A stretch of 64,000 nucleotides of DNA, taken from assembly GCA_038240075.1 (NCBI GenBank), contig JBBSEC010000005.1, forward strand, positions 1 to 64,000, in the 5' to 3' direction. This DNA comes from DATBAK01 sp038240075 (GTDB lineage: Bacteria > Actinomycetota > Acidimicrobiia > IMCC26256 > PALSA-610). The notes under the pieces were generated by a model. The model worked only from the letters and a program-made list of their open reading frames with translations. It was not told the DNA's origin and made no database searches. Made by a program: the position numbers and the translations under genes. Shown here piece after piece: positions 15,380-22,782 of the stretch. Within the stretch, counting starts at the first letter, position 1. Every line of letters starts with the position of its first letter.

Positions 15380-16315
15380 ATGGACGACGTCGAACCGACC
15401 GCAGCACCCGAGATCCCCGTGGCGGTCGCCGAGCTCGAGCTCACACCGCCGGCGCCCCCGCACCGACGCCGCCCCCTCGTCGCGGTGACCGCGTTCGTTG
15501 CGCTCGCCGCGCTGATCTCGGGCGTCACGATCGCGGTGTCGTCGACGACGCCGAAGCAGAGCGTCGCCGCGATGCTGAAGGCGGCACCGGCGAACACGCG
15601 CGACGCGGGCAGCGCCTCCATGACCATGCACATCACGATGACCCTCGACGGCCGGACCCAGCTCGTCAGTGCCATCACGGGCGCCACCGACTTCAAGACC
15701 GGGAACGAGACGCTGACGCTGTCGGGCCCGGGCGTCGACGGAGAGATCCGTATCGTCAACCACGTCGAGTACGTGTCGAACCCGATGTTCGAGCTCCCCA
15801 ACGGCGCGCACTGGCTGCGGATCACCAAGGCCGACCTCGGTATGACCGCCGCCGCCGGGGTCGGTTCGAACGACCCGAGCTCCGGCCTCGACTTCCTCAG
15901 CGGGCGCGCCGGCAACCCGACGGCCGTCGGCACCGCGACGATCGACGGCGAGAAGACCACTCATTACAAGCTCACGATCGACTTCACCACGATCACGTCG
16001 TTGCTCGGCAAGTCGAGCAGCAAGCTCGGAGTGCCCGAGATGCAGCAGGGCCTCGACGCGCTGAAGGGCATGCTCGACCTTCACCACATCCCCGCCGAGG
16101 CGTGGCTCGACTCGGCGCACCGAGTGCGGCGCTTCGACTACACGCTGGCCCTCAGCGCCGACGGCACGAACCTGGTCGAGCGCGCGTCATCCGAGTTCTC
16201 CAACTTCGGCGAGGCGGTCCACGTTTCCGCGCCGAGCGCCGACGACGTCGTGCCGTTCGCCGACGCTCCCGATGCCTTCCAGAATCTGATGGGTATCCGC
16301 TCGACCCCGGCCTGA
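15380..16315 (+). CDS. Membrane-anchored LppX/LprAFG-like protein
   Basis: 311 residues from the ATG at 15380, chosen for the GGGGAG ribosome site seven bases upstream. A Pro-rich cytoplasmic tail (1-33) is followed by one membrane span (about 36-56), then an extracytoplasmic domain beginning SVAAMLKAAPANTRDAGSA, with alternating strands (TMTLDGRTQL, EIRIVNHVEYV, HYKLTIDFTTI). This resembles the LppX/LprG fold that carries lipids in mycobacteria, except that it is anchored by a transmembrane helix rather than a lipobox. Lipid binding is inferred. It precedes the DUF4349 lipoprotein and ECF genes. Confidence 0.55.
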   Translation: MDDVEPTAAPEIPVAVAELELTPPAPPHRRRPLVAVTAFVALAALISGVTIAVSSTTPKQSVAAMLKAAPANTRDAGSASMTMHITMTLDGRTQLVSAITGATDFKTGNETLTLSGPGVDGEIRIVNHVEYVSNPMFELPNGAHWLRITKADLGMTAAAGVGSNDPSSGLDFLSGRAGNPTAVGTATIDGEKTTHYKLTIDFTTITSLLGKSSSKLGVPEMQQGLDALKGMLDLHHIPAEAWLDSAHRVRRFDYTLALSADGTNLVERASSEFSNFGEAVHVSAPSADDVVPFADAPDAFQNLMGIRSTPA

Positions 16316-16327
16316 GCCTGCCGCCCG

Positions 16328-16354
16328 GGAACTGGGCGGTCGGCACCGACCGTC
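16328..16354 (+). promoter_or_regulatory. Candidate ECF-type promoter of the DUF4349-sigma operon
   Basis: GGAAC at 16328-16332, then 18 bases, then CGTC at 16351-16354, followed nine bases later by the lipoprotein ATG. The same GAAC-N18-CGT layout occurs before the secreted protein at 18585, so the nearby ECF sigma factor may control both. This is based on pattern only. Confidence 0.35.
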
Positions 16355-16363
16355 TCAGTGTCC

Positions 16364-17224
16364 ATGCTGACGAAGCGCATCGGATTCATGGTCGTCGCGG
16401 CCGCCATCGTGCTGGGCGCGTGCTCGCAGGGTGGCGACAAGAAGTCGGGTTCCGCCCTCAGCGGGAAGGCGAGCGGGAGCGCGACCGGCACCACGGGTGT
16501 GCTCGCGATCGCGAAGGTGCCGAAGGGGCAACCGCTCGACGCCTCACGGCAGATCGTCTCCACGGCGCACCTGCAGGTGCGGGTCGGCGACGTGGTGGCG
16601 GCGTCGTCGCGCGCGCAGGCGATCGTCGACGGCGCCGGCGGGTACCTCTTCTCGCAGGACGCGAACCTGCAGGGCCACACCGACGAGACCCTGGTGTTCA
16701 AGGTCCCGCCCGCGCAGTTCTCGGGTGTCCTCGATCGCCTCGGCTCGCTCGGCACGCCGCTCGAGAAGCAGATCGGCACCGACGACGTCACCAATCAGGT
16801 CGTCGATCTCGAGGGCCGGCTCCACACTGCGACCGCGAGCGCCGCGCGTCTGCGCGCGCTGTTCACGAGCGCCACGAACGTGCCCGACATCGTGTCGATC
16901 GAGAACGATCTCGCGACGCGCGAGGCGGAGGTCGAGTCCCTCCAGGGTCAGCTGCGGTTGGTGAAGAGCCAGGTGCAGCTCGCGACCGTCACCCTCGCGC
17001 TGACGACGAAGGCACCGCACCACAAGACCACGACACCCACGTTTACCAGCGCACTGTCGGGCGGCTGGGCGGCGTTCGCCAATACCGCGAAGGTCACCGC
17101 GGCGGTCGTCGGCGCCACGCTGCCGTTCCTCACGTTCGCCGCCGCCGTCGCCGCAGTGGTCGTGGCCGTACGGCGTCGGCGCCGCCGACCGGCTCGCCTT
17201 GACGCTCAGAGTTCCGTGGTGTGA
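16364..17224 (+). CDS. DUF4349-family lipoprotein
   Basis: 286 residues. A lipoprotein signal (MLTKRIGFMVVAAAIVLGAC) ends in the lipobox LGAC, so the protein is tethered outside the membrane by Cys20 or so. The DUF4349 region follows (about 65-225: STAHLQVRVGDV, LVFKVPPAQFSGVLDRL, VTNQVVDLEGRL, and a coiled-coil-like AEVESLQGQLRLVKSQ), and a C-terminal membrane helix (about 240-268) with an Arg-rich end closes the chain. The role of DUF4349 proteins is not established. It lies 9 bp before the ECF sigma gene and is likely in its operon. Confidence 0.78.
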   Translation: MLTKRIGFMVVAAAIVLGACSQGGDKKSGSALSGKASGSATGTTGVLAIAKVPKGQPLDASRQIVSTAHLQVRVGDVVAASSRAQAIVDGAGGYLFSQDANLQGHTDETLVFKVPPAQFSGVLDRLGSLGTPLEKQIGTDDVTNQVVDLEGRLHTATASAARLRALFTSATNVPDIVSIENDLATREAEVESLQGQLRLVKSQVQLATVTLALTTKAPHHKTTTPTFTSALSGGWAAFANTAKVTAAVVGATLPFLTFAAAVAAVVVAVRRRRRRPARLDAQSSVV

Positions 17225-17233
17225 CCTACCGCG

Positions 17234-17782
17234 GTGATCGACGCGGCCGTCGTGCAGGGCTTCTGCGCGGGTGAGCCCGAGGCGGTTCGGGCCGTCTACC
17301 GCGATTACGGGCCGACCGTCTTCGCCGTCGCGCACCGGATGCTGGGCAACCGGCAGCTCGCGGAGGATGCCACCCAGCAGACGTTCGTGCAGGCCTGGAA
17401 GGCCGCGTCGCGCTTCGACGCGGGGCGTGAGCTCGGGCCGTGGCTCACGACCATCGCGCGGCGCGTCGCGATCGACATCTACCGCCGAGAGTCGCGTCGG
17501 ACGACCGCGCCCCTCGAAGCCGTCGCGCCGGACGACCCTGCCATCGTGACCCTCCCTCCCGGCGTCGACCAGGTGTCCGATGCCTGGGAGGTGCGCCGCG
17601 CCATCGACGAGCTTCCTCCCGACGAGCGCGAGGTCGTGCGGCTCCAGCATCTCGAGGGCCACACCCACGTGGAGATCGCGGAACGGCTCGGGTTACCCCT
17701 CGGAACCGTGAAATCACGCTCGCATCGGGCCCATGCACGGCTCGCGACGCGCCTCGCCCACCTGAGAGGCGACGCCGGATGA
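17234..17782 (+). CDS. ECF-family RNA polymerase sigma factor
   Basis: 182 residues. Region 2 is seen at about 22-85 (YRDYGPTVFAVAHRMLGNRQLAEDATQQTFVQAW, with the -10-binding GPWLTTIARRVAIDIYRR), and region 4 at about 125-175 (LPPDEREVVRLQHLEGHTHVEIAERLGLPLGTVKSR). It directs RNA polymerase to its own promoters, probably those with the GAAC-N18-CGT pattern found nearby. The stop overlaps a 16-codon ORF, which in turn overlaps the anti-sigma gene. GTG start. Confidence 0.93.
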   Translation: MIDAAVVQGFCAGEPEAVRAVYRDYGPTVFAVAHRMLGNRQLAEDATQQTFVQAWKAASRFDAGRELGPWLTTIARRVAIDIYRRESRRTTAPLEAVAPDDPAIVTLPPGVDQVSDAWEVRRAIDELPPDEREVVRLQHLEGHTHVEIAERLGLPLGTVKSRSHRAHARLATRLAHLRGDAG

Positions 17783-17829
17783 AACCGCGGAGCCTCCGTA
17801 TGCGTAACGATGGTCAGGACCCACGATGA
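17779..17829 (+). CDS. 16-codon minicistron between sigma and anti-sigma genes
   Basis: The frame MKPRSLRMRNDGQDPR begins with ATG overlapping the sigma stop (ATGA) and ends with TGA overlapping the anti-sigma ATG (again ATGA). It fills exactly the gap between the two genes. It may keep ribosomes moving from sigma to anti-sigma so that both are made in proportion. It may also arise from chance; no peptide function is claimed. Confidence 0.4.
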   Translation: MKPRSLRMRNDGQDPR

Positions 17830-18473
17830 CCACCGACGACGACCGCATCGCCTACCTCGAGGGCGAGGACCGCGAGGACCTCGACCCTGACGATCAGCGC
17901 GCGCTCGACGCCACCCGGGCCCTGCTCGCCGATCCGAGCCTCTGGGAAGAGCCCCCCGCAGGCCTGGAAGCCGATGTCGTTGCCGCGATCACCGCCCAGG
18001 TGGGCTCGGCAACCATCCAGGCGAACCAGGAGCGCCGGGTGCTCGACCGCCGCCGCGTCCTCGCGGTCGCGGCGGCCGTGCTCCTCGTGCTCGCGGTGGG
18101 AACGGCCGCGCTGCGCCCGTGGCAGAACCGGGGTTCGTCGGCCCAGCACTTCGCGATGGCGCTGAACGGCACCCCGCTCGCGGCCCATGCGACGGGCACC
18201 GCGTCGCTCACCAGGACCGACTCCGGGTGGCACGTCGCGCTGCACGCGACGGGGCTCACGCGCCTCGACCACGGTCGCTACTACCAGGCGTGGCTGAAGA
18301 ACGCGGCCGGGACGCTGGTCCCGATCGGCACCTTCAACAACGGCCCCAACGTGACGTTGTGGGCGGGTGTGTCGCCCGTCGACTTCCCGACGCTGACCGT
18401 CACGATCGAAGCCGCCGACGGCAATCAGGCGTCGTCGGGACGCCGGGTACTGCTCGGCACGATCACCCGCTGA
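17826..18473 (+). CDS. Membrane anti-sigma factor, RskA-like C-terminal domain
   Basis: 215 residues. A short acidic cytoplasmic domain (1-72) precedes one membrane span (about 78-97) and an extracytoplasmic RskA-type domain (about 105-215: GTPLAAHATGTASLTRTDSGW, YYQAWLKNAAGTLVPIGTF). It probably holds the upstream ECF sigma factor inactive at the membrane until a signal triggers proteolysis. There is no Cys or HxxxCxxC motif, so it is not a zinc-binding anti-sigma (ZAS) protein. It is coupled to the sigma gene through the 16-codon minicistron. Confidence 0.8.
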   Translation: MTTDDDRIAYLEGEDREDLDPDDQRALDATRALLADPSLWEEPPAGLEADVVAAITAQVGSATIQANQERRVLDRRRVLAVAAAVLLVLAVGTAALRPWQNRGSSAQHFAMALNGTPLAAHATGTASLTRTDSGWHVALHATGLTRLDHGRYYQAWLKNAAGTLVPIGTFNNGPNVTLWAGVSPVDFPTLTVTIEAADGNQASSGRRVLLGTITR

Positions 18474-18496
18474 ACGCACCCCGCGGAAGAAACCGC

Positions 18497-18522
18497 GAAC
18501 CGCGGCGGGTCCCACCGGCGTA
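18497..18522 (+). promoter_or_regulatory. Candidate ECF-type promoter of the secreted-protein gene
   Basis: GAAC at 18497-18500, then 18 bases, then CGTA at 18519-18522, about 60 bases before the secreted-protein ATG. The spacing is identical to the candidate before the sigma operon at 16328-16354. Confidence 0.3.
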
Positions 18523-18528
18523 TTTGGA

Positions 18529-18549
18529 CTCGGTCGGACATCGACCGAG
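18529..18549 (+). other. Perfect hairpin in the secreted-protein leader
   Basis: CTCGGTCG (18529-18536) pairs with CGACCGAG (18542-18549) across a five-base loop. It lies between the candidate ECF promoter and the ATG at 18585 and has no T-run after it, so it looks like a 5' leader structure, for example one that stabilises the mRNA, rather than a terminator. Confidence 0.35.
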
Positions 18550-18584
18550 AAACCAGCCTCGACACACGTGGAAAAGGACCCATC

Positions 18585-19226
18585 ATGCGCAAGCTCGTTC
18601 TCCGGTCGGCGCTCGCACTCGCGATCGCAGCGACTGCCGGCCTCGGCGCCAACGCCGCCCTGGCTTCACCGGCCAAGGTGCCCTCGACAACCTTCAGTCT
18701 CTTCCCCAACGCGGTCAACATCCCCTGCCTGGCGAAGACCCCGGGCAAGACCCCGACCGCGAAGGCGACGGTCACACGCGGGAGCCTCAACGACACGCTC
18801 ACGTTGAAGCTCGCAGGCTTCAAGCCCGGCCTCGCCTTCGACATGTTCACGGTGCAGAACACCAACCAGTCGGCCACCGGCACGCCCGTGACGATTCCGA
18901 ACTTCGGGATGGCGTGGTACCAGTCGGACATCGAGATCGGCAGCAAGGGCACGGGCTCGGTCACGATCAAGACGATCCTGCTCGACCAGATCTTCGGCTT
19001 CGACCCGGCCGTCGGGCTCGCACCGACGAACACCTTCCATGTCGGCTTCTGGTTCAACAACCCCACGAACGCGGCTGGATGCGGATTCACCGGAACGACG
19101 CCGTTCAACGGCGAGCACACCGCCGGGCCGCTGGCCTTCATCACCCGGCCCAACGCGGCCACGAACCTCGGTCCGCTGTGCACCGACCCGCACAAGGTCG
19201 GCACCACGTTCGTCTGCAACCCCTGA
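18585..19226 (+). CDS. Secreted protein of unknown function downstream of the anti-sigma gene
   Basis: 213 residues. A clear Sec signal peptide spans about 1-27 (SALALAIAATAGLGANAALA, cut near ALAS). The mature protein has four or five Cys residues (near 48, 166 and the end), Gly/Thr-rich beta segments (TLTLKLAGFKPGLAFDMFTV, GSVTIKTILLDQIFGFD) and no membrane anchor. It has a strong ribosome site (GGAAAAGGA). It sits behind a candidate ECF promoter and before a strong terminator, so it may be the main output of the ECF system. I do not recognise its family. Confidence 0.6.
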   Translation: MRKLVLRSALALAIAATAGLGANAALASPAKVPSTTFSLFPNAVNIPCLAKTPGKTPTAKATVTRGSLNDTLTLKLAGFKPGLAFDMFTVQNTNQSATGTPVTIPNFGMAWYQSDIEIGSKGTGSVTIKTILLDQIFGFDPAVGLAPTNTFHVGFWFNNPTNAAGCGFTGTTPFNGEHTAGPLAFITRPNAATNLGPLCTDPHKVGTTFVCNP

Positions 19227-19262
19227 TCGAACGCACTGATCGAAACCATTGATCAAGCACAG

Positions 19263-19299
19263 GGCGGGAGAGGGCAATGTCGCCCTCTCCCGCCTTGTT
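19263..19299 (+). terminator. Strong intrinsic terminator
   Basis: A perfect 13-bp stem, GGCGGGAGAGGGC (19263-19275) with GCCCTCTCCCGCC (19282-19294), a six-base loop AATGTC, and TTGTT after it. It closes the secreted-protein gene, insulating it from the second ECF gene. Confidence 0.85.
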
Positions 19300-19357
19300 G
19301 CGCGTACGGTCACCTTCTGGGCTCGTGCGGTGTCTCTAGGGCTGTGTGGGAACGACG

Positions 19358-19846
19358 ATGACCACGGACAGCCAGATCGGGACGGCGGTCGAGACGACGC
19401 TCACCAACCTCTACCCGCGATTGCTGCGGTTCGCCGCCGTCGTCGGGAACGTCGACGAGGAGCCGTGCGATCTCGTGCAGGAGGCCGTGCTCAAGACGCT
19501 GCGCGCGCATCCCACGCTCGACGTCGACGATGCGGGTGCGTACCTGCGCCAGGCGATCCTCAGCGTCGCGAAGAACCGGTCACGCTCACTGGCGCGGCGG
19601 CGGATGGCACTGCCGCGGATGGTCACGGCCGCCAGCGCCACCGATTCATTCCCGTCGGATCTCGACGACCTCATGCGGCTCGCGCCCGAAGCGCGCGCCG
19701 TGCTCTACCTCACCGTCGTCGAGCAGCACACCCACGCCGAAGCCGCCGCGATCCTGGGATGCAGCGAGCGCGCGGCGCGGAAGCGTTCGTCGCGCGGCCT
19801 TCACCGCCTGCGCGCGCAACTGACCGAGGAGGCCGGCAATGAGTGA
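19358..19846 (+). CDS. Second ECF-type sigma factor
   Basis: 162 residues from ATG 19358 (a GTG at 19346 would add four residues). Region 2 covers about 10-75 (LTNLYPRLLRFAAVVGN, EPCDLVQEAVLKTLRAH, YLRQAILSVAKNRSR) and region 4 about 100-150 (LAPEARAVLYLTVVEQHTHAEAAAILGCSERAARKR). The region 4 recognition helix is short and region 2 is divergent, so it is a distant ECF. It overlaps the Asp-box membrane protein by 8 bp, which is the place an anti-sigma factor usually occupies. Confidence 0.82.
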   Translation: MTTDSQIGTAVETTLTNLYPRLLRFAAVVGNVDEEPCDLVQEAVLKTLRAHPTLDVDDAGAYLRQAILSVAKNRSRSLARRRMALPRMVTAASATDSFPSDLDDLMRLAPEARAVLYLTVVEQHTHAEAAAILGCSERAARKRSSRGLHRLRAQLTEEAGNE

Positions 19847-21086
19847 ACCAGTCGAGCTCCGCGAGCGCCTCGAGCGGCTGGCGAACCGCGGCGAGGATCG
19901 CGGACCGGAGTGGCTCATCGCGTCGGTGAACCGGGCCCTGACGGAACCAGCTCCGTCGCTCGAGCCCGCGCGTCGACCGCTTCGTCGCCCACTGATCACG
20001 GTCGCGTTCGCATTCGCCGCCGTGGTCGCGGTGGTCGCGGCGGTGGTCGCGTTCGGTCCTGGAGGCCACTTTTCGCCGTCGCCCGCGACGACCGCGACGT
20101 CGAGCACCACGCCGGTGAGCGCGCTCGACGGCCAGCCCGCGTTCTTCTCCTCCAACGACGGGTGGCTGTGTCAATCGCCCCTCGAGCGCACCACCGACGG
20201 CGGTCTCACCTGGCAGCGCATCGGCGTCGGCACGCCGGGCCTCACGGAGAACGGGGAGGCCTGCGCGTTCGCGCCGGGCGGGCACGCGTGGGTCGCGATG
20301 TCCCCGCAACCACCCGACCTCGAGCTGCGTGTCGTCCGGGTCGTCGCCGGTCTTCACCGAGCCTTCGCGGCGGCACCGCTGCCCGGCGCGGGCGCGGGCG
20401 CGGCCGTGGTGTCGCTCTCCTTCGCCGACGCCCTCCACGGCTGGGCGCTCACGTCGGTTTCCAGCGGGCTCGCGCCGTCCTCGACGGTGTACGCAACGAC
20501 CGACGGCGGCGGGCACTGGCAACGGATCGCGACGAAGGTTCCGGTCGAGGGCCACCTGCGCTTCACCTCGCCGACTGACGGCTGGGGGCTTTCCCTGACC
20601 CAGCTCGAGCACACGACCGACGGCGGTCGGACCTGGCGAACGGTGCCGATCGCGGCGACGCCGGTCCTTCCCGAGAACGTGACCCGACAACTGTGGTCGG
20701 TGTCGGTGTTCGGCAACCGCATGGTGGTTGCCGGTCTCGACCCGAACCGCACCGGCGTCGAAGACTTCTTCGTCGAGGTCAGCAACGACGGCGGGGCGCA
20801 CTGGTCGCTCCAGCTCGTGGCGGCGAACGATGTCGCGCCACCGTTCGCGAAGCCGTGGCAGTTCGTCGCCGTCGACGCCGACCACTGGCGCTACATCGAC
20901 GGCCGGTCGTTCGCGAGCACCGACGACGCCGGCAAGACGTGGCGCGTACAGCCGAACGGTGGCGGTGAGCCGTCGATCAGCTTCGTCTCGCCCGACGACG
21001 CCTGGGTCGTGCGGTGCACGAACAGCGTCTGCTCCTCCGCGGTCACCCACGACGACGGGAAGACCTGGACGGTCACAGTGCCCTAA
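19839..21086 (+). CDS. Membrane-anchored Asp-box beta-propeller protein, possible ECF partner
   Basis: 415 residues. A cytoplasmic N-terminal stretch (1-48, helical ELRERLERLANRGEDRGPEW) precedes one membrane span (about 52-73) and an extracytoplasmic propeller (about 95-415). At least six Asp-box-like motifs are visible: TTDGGLTW, TTDGGGHW, TTDGGRTW, SNDGGAHW, STDDAGKTW and THDDGKTW, as in BNR/sialidase-like and Ycf48-like propellers. Its 8-bp overlap with an ECF sigma gene, and the N-terminal segment on the cytoplasmic side, suggest that it senses something outside and holds the sigma factor. The catalytic residues of sialidases are not evident. It is followed by a nested hairpin. Confidence 0.7.
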   Translation: MSEPVELRERLERLANRGEDRGPEWLIASVNRALTEPAPSLEPARRPLRRPLITVAFAFAAVVAVVAAVVAFGPGGHFSPSPATTATSSTTPVSALDGQPAFFSSNDGWLCQSPLERTTDGGLTWQRIGVGTPGLTENGEACAFAPGGHAWVAMSPQPPDLELRVVRVVAGLHRAFAAAPLPGAGAGAAVVSLSFADALHGWALTSVSSGLAPSSTVYATTDGGGHWQRIATKVPVEGHLRFTSPTDGWGLSLTQLEHTTDGGRTWRTVPIAATPVLPENVTRQLWSVSVFGNRMVVAGLDPNRTGVEDFFVEVSNDGGAHWSLQLVAANDVAPPFAKPWQFVAVDADHWRYIDGRSFASTDDAGKTWRVQPNGGGEPSISFVSPDDAWVVRCTNSVCSSAVTHDDGKTWTVTVP

Positions 21087-21093
21087 ACCCCTG

Positions 21094-21142
21094 GTTCTGA
21101 TGGTGCGGCGCGCCCGATTCGGGCGCGTGTGACCATCAGAAC
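21094..21142 (+). terminator. Nested hairpin element C
   Basis: The outer 11-bp perfect stem GTTCTGATGGT (21094-21104) with ACCATCAGAAC (21132-21142) encloses a second perfect 9-bp stem CGCGCCCGA/TCGGGCGCG. It begins eight bases after the Asp-box gene stop and only a few bases before the plsY promoter. It is probably a terminator, although there is no T-run. In design it resembles elements A and B near 13-14.4 kb (CTGAT outer arm, inner stem). Confidence 0.6.
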
Positions 21143-21156
21143 GGGGGGCCGGCCGG

Positions 21157-21162
21157 TACGGT
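21157..21162 (+). promoter_or_regulatory. Leaderless -10 box TACGGT before plsY
   Basis: Seven bases before the ATG at 21170, the same hexamer and spacing as before the alcohol dehydrogenase. It supports ATG 21170 over the GTG at 21161. Confidence 0.5.
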
Positions 21163-21169
21163 GCGCGGC

Positions 21170-21802
21170 ATGGCGGGATCACTGGGACGCGGCGGGGCTG
21201 CGCTCGTGGGGTATCTGCTCGGCTCGATCCCGTCGGCCGACATCGCCAGCAGGATCGCGACGCGCGGCGAGTTCGATCTCCGCAGCGTCGGGAGCGGCAA
21301 TCCGGGCGCGACGAACGCGGCCGCGCAACTCGGCAAGTCCTGGGGCGCGCTCGTGCTCGCGGCCGACCTCGCGAAGGGCACGGCCGCGGGCTTCGCGGGC
21401 CGCGCTGTCGGCGGCGACGCCGGCGGGTACATCGCGGCCACCGCCGCGGTCGCGGGCCATATCGCGCCGCCGTGGAGCGGCTTCAGGGGTGGCAAGGGTG
21501 TCGCGACCTCGGCGGGCGCGTGCCTCGCGGTGTTCCCCGCGTACTTTCCGATGAACGCCGCGGTCACCGCCCTCGGCGCGAGCCAGGCGCGCAACGCCGA
21601 GCGCGCCGTGCAGCTCGCCGCGGTCGCGTGGGTCGGCGCGGGGTTCGCATGGTGGCGCTACCAACTGCCCAACGGGTGGGGGCCACCACCGACGCGCGGG
21701 TTGCCGGCGTTCTCGGTCGCCAGCTGCGCGCTGATCCTCGGCGCGTTCGCGCGCGCCCGGCGCGCCGGGGTCGCGAACGGCGGCGCGAGCGACGGCTCGT
21801 GA
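21170..21802 (+). CDS. plsY: PlsY, glycerol-3-phosphate acyltransferase
   Basis: 210 residues from ATG 21170. PlsY makes lysophosphatidic acid from glycerol-3-phosphate and acyl-phosphate at the membrane, the first step of phospholipid synthesis. The three PlsY motifs are visible: GSIPSADI near residue 17, GSGNPGATNA near 44, and GHIAPPWSGFRGGKGVATSAG near 97-117. Several membrane segments alternate with these. Length fits the family. Its stop overlaps the GTG of the YihY gene (GTGA), so the two membrane proteins are translationally coupled. Confidence 0.88.
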   Translation: MAGSLGRGGAALVGYLLGSIPSADIASRIATRGEFDLRSVGSGNPGATNAAAQLGKSWGALVLAADLAKGTAAGFAGRAVGGDAGGYIAATAAVAGHIAPPWSGFRGGKGVATSAGACLAVFPAYFPMNAAVTALGASQARNAERAVQLAAVAWVGAGFAWWRYQLPNGWGPPPTRGLPAFSVASCALILGAFARARRAGVANGGASDGS

Positions 21803-22773
21803 CGACGGACGAACGGCATCCCGAAGAACGGCGGGCCGAAGCCGAGATCGGTGCGCTGCACGACGAGATCGTCGAAACCGAGGAGGCCGTCGAGGGCCGC
21901 ACGTCGGAGCTGCTCGACCGCCATCGCCGGACGGGTGTCGCCGTCCGCCTCCTCCAGGCCGTCATGCGCGAGCAGGGCGAAGAACAGGTTGGGCTGGCCG
22001 CATCGGGCGCGGCGTTCTGGCTCATCATCTCGTCGTTCCCCACCGCGATCGCGGCGGTCAGCATCTTCGGCCTCGTTGTGAGCCCCCACGATGTCGCCAA
22101 GGATCTCGCCGGCCTCGCGAACGCCGGGCCGTCGTCGCTCGGATCGATCGTGACCGACCAGTTGACGCGGGTCGCGGCGGGCGACCACGTCGGCCTCTCG
22201 ACCGGTCTCGTCGTCTCGCTCGTGTTGGCCCTCTGGAGCGCGTCGGCCGGCATCTACAACCTCGAGCGCGCGATCCGCACCGCCTACGGGCTCCGTCCCG
22301 AGCGGTACGTCGACGCGCGCGGGCGCGCCTTCATCGGCGCGTTCGCAACGGTCGTCGCGCTCGGGCTCCTTGCGTTGATCTCCGCCACCCTGTCGGGCGT
22401 CCTCGCGCACGTGCACCTGCCGGCGCTCGTTGCGACCGCGGTCGGCATCCCGACCCTGTTGGTCTTCGTCACCGCGCTGATCGCAGGTCTGTACCGGTTC
22501 TCGATCGCGCGCCCGGCCGGCTTCCGGGCGATCCTTCCCGGCGCACTCGCGTCGGCGTGCGGCCTCGCGCTCGTGGCCGTCGGGTTCAGCACGTACCTGC
22601 ACTTCTCTACCCGGTTCACGGCTGTGTACGGCGCGCTGGCCGGGGCCGTCATCGCGATGATCGGCACCTACCTCGCGGTCTACGTCGTGCTGCTCGGCGC
22701 GGTGCTCAACGTGCAGCTCACCGGCCGCGTCGCGCACGAGCTCGACGACGAGGACGACGGCCCGCTTCCGTAG
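21799..22773 (+). CDS. YihY/BrkB-family inner-membrane protein
   Basis: 324 residues from the GTG at 21799, overlapping plsY by 4 bp. A charged, helical cytoplasmic N terminus (1-65) is followed by about six membrane segments. YihY/BrkB features include the first span with FWLIISSFPTAIAAVSIFG, then SASAGIYNLERAIRTAYG, and the terminal TYLAVYVVLLGAVLN. Members are often mis-called ribonuclease BN; they are membrane proteins whose function is poorly defined, and a lipid-related role has been suggested for relatives. Coupling to plsY fits a lipid connection. Confidence 0.88.
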   Translation: MTTDERHPEERRAEAEIGALHDEIVETEEAVEGRTSELLDRHRRTGVAVRLLQAVMREQGEEQVGLAASGAAFWLIISSFPTAIAAVSIFGLVVSPHDVAKDLAGLANAGPSSLGSIVTDQLTRVAAGDHVGLSTGLVVSLVLALWSASAGIYNLERAIRTAYGLRPERYVDARGRAFIGAFATVVALGLLALISATLSGVLAHVHLPALVATAVGIPTLLVFVTALIAGLYRFSIARPAGFRAILPGALASACGLALVAVGFSTYLHFSTRFTAVYGALAGAVIAMIGTYLAVYVVLLGAVLNVQLTGRVAHELDDEDDGPLP

Positions 22774-22782
22774 CTCGCCCGC

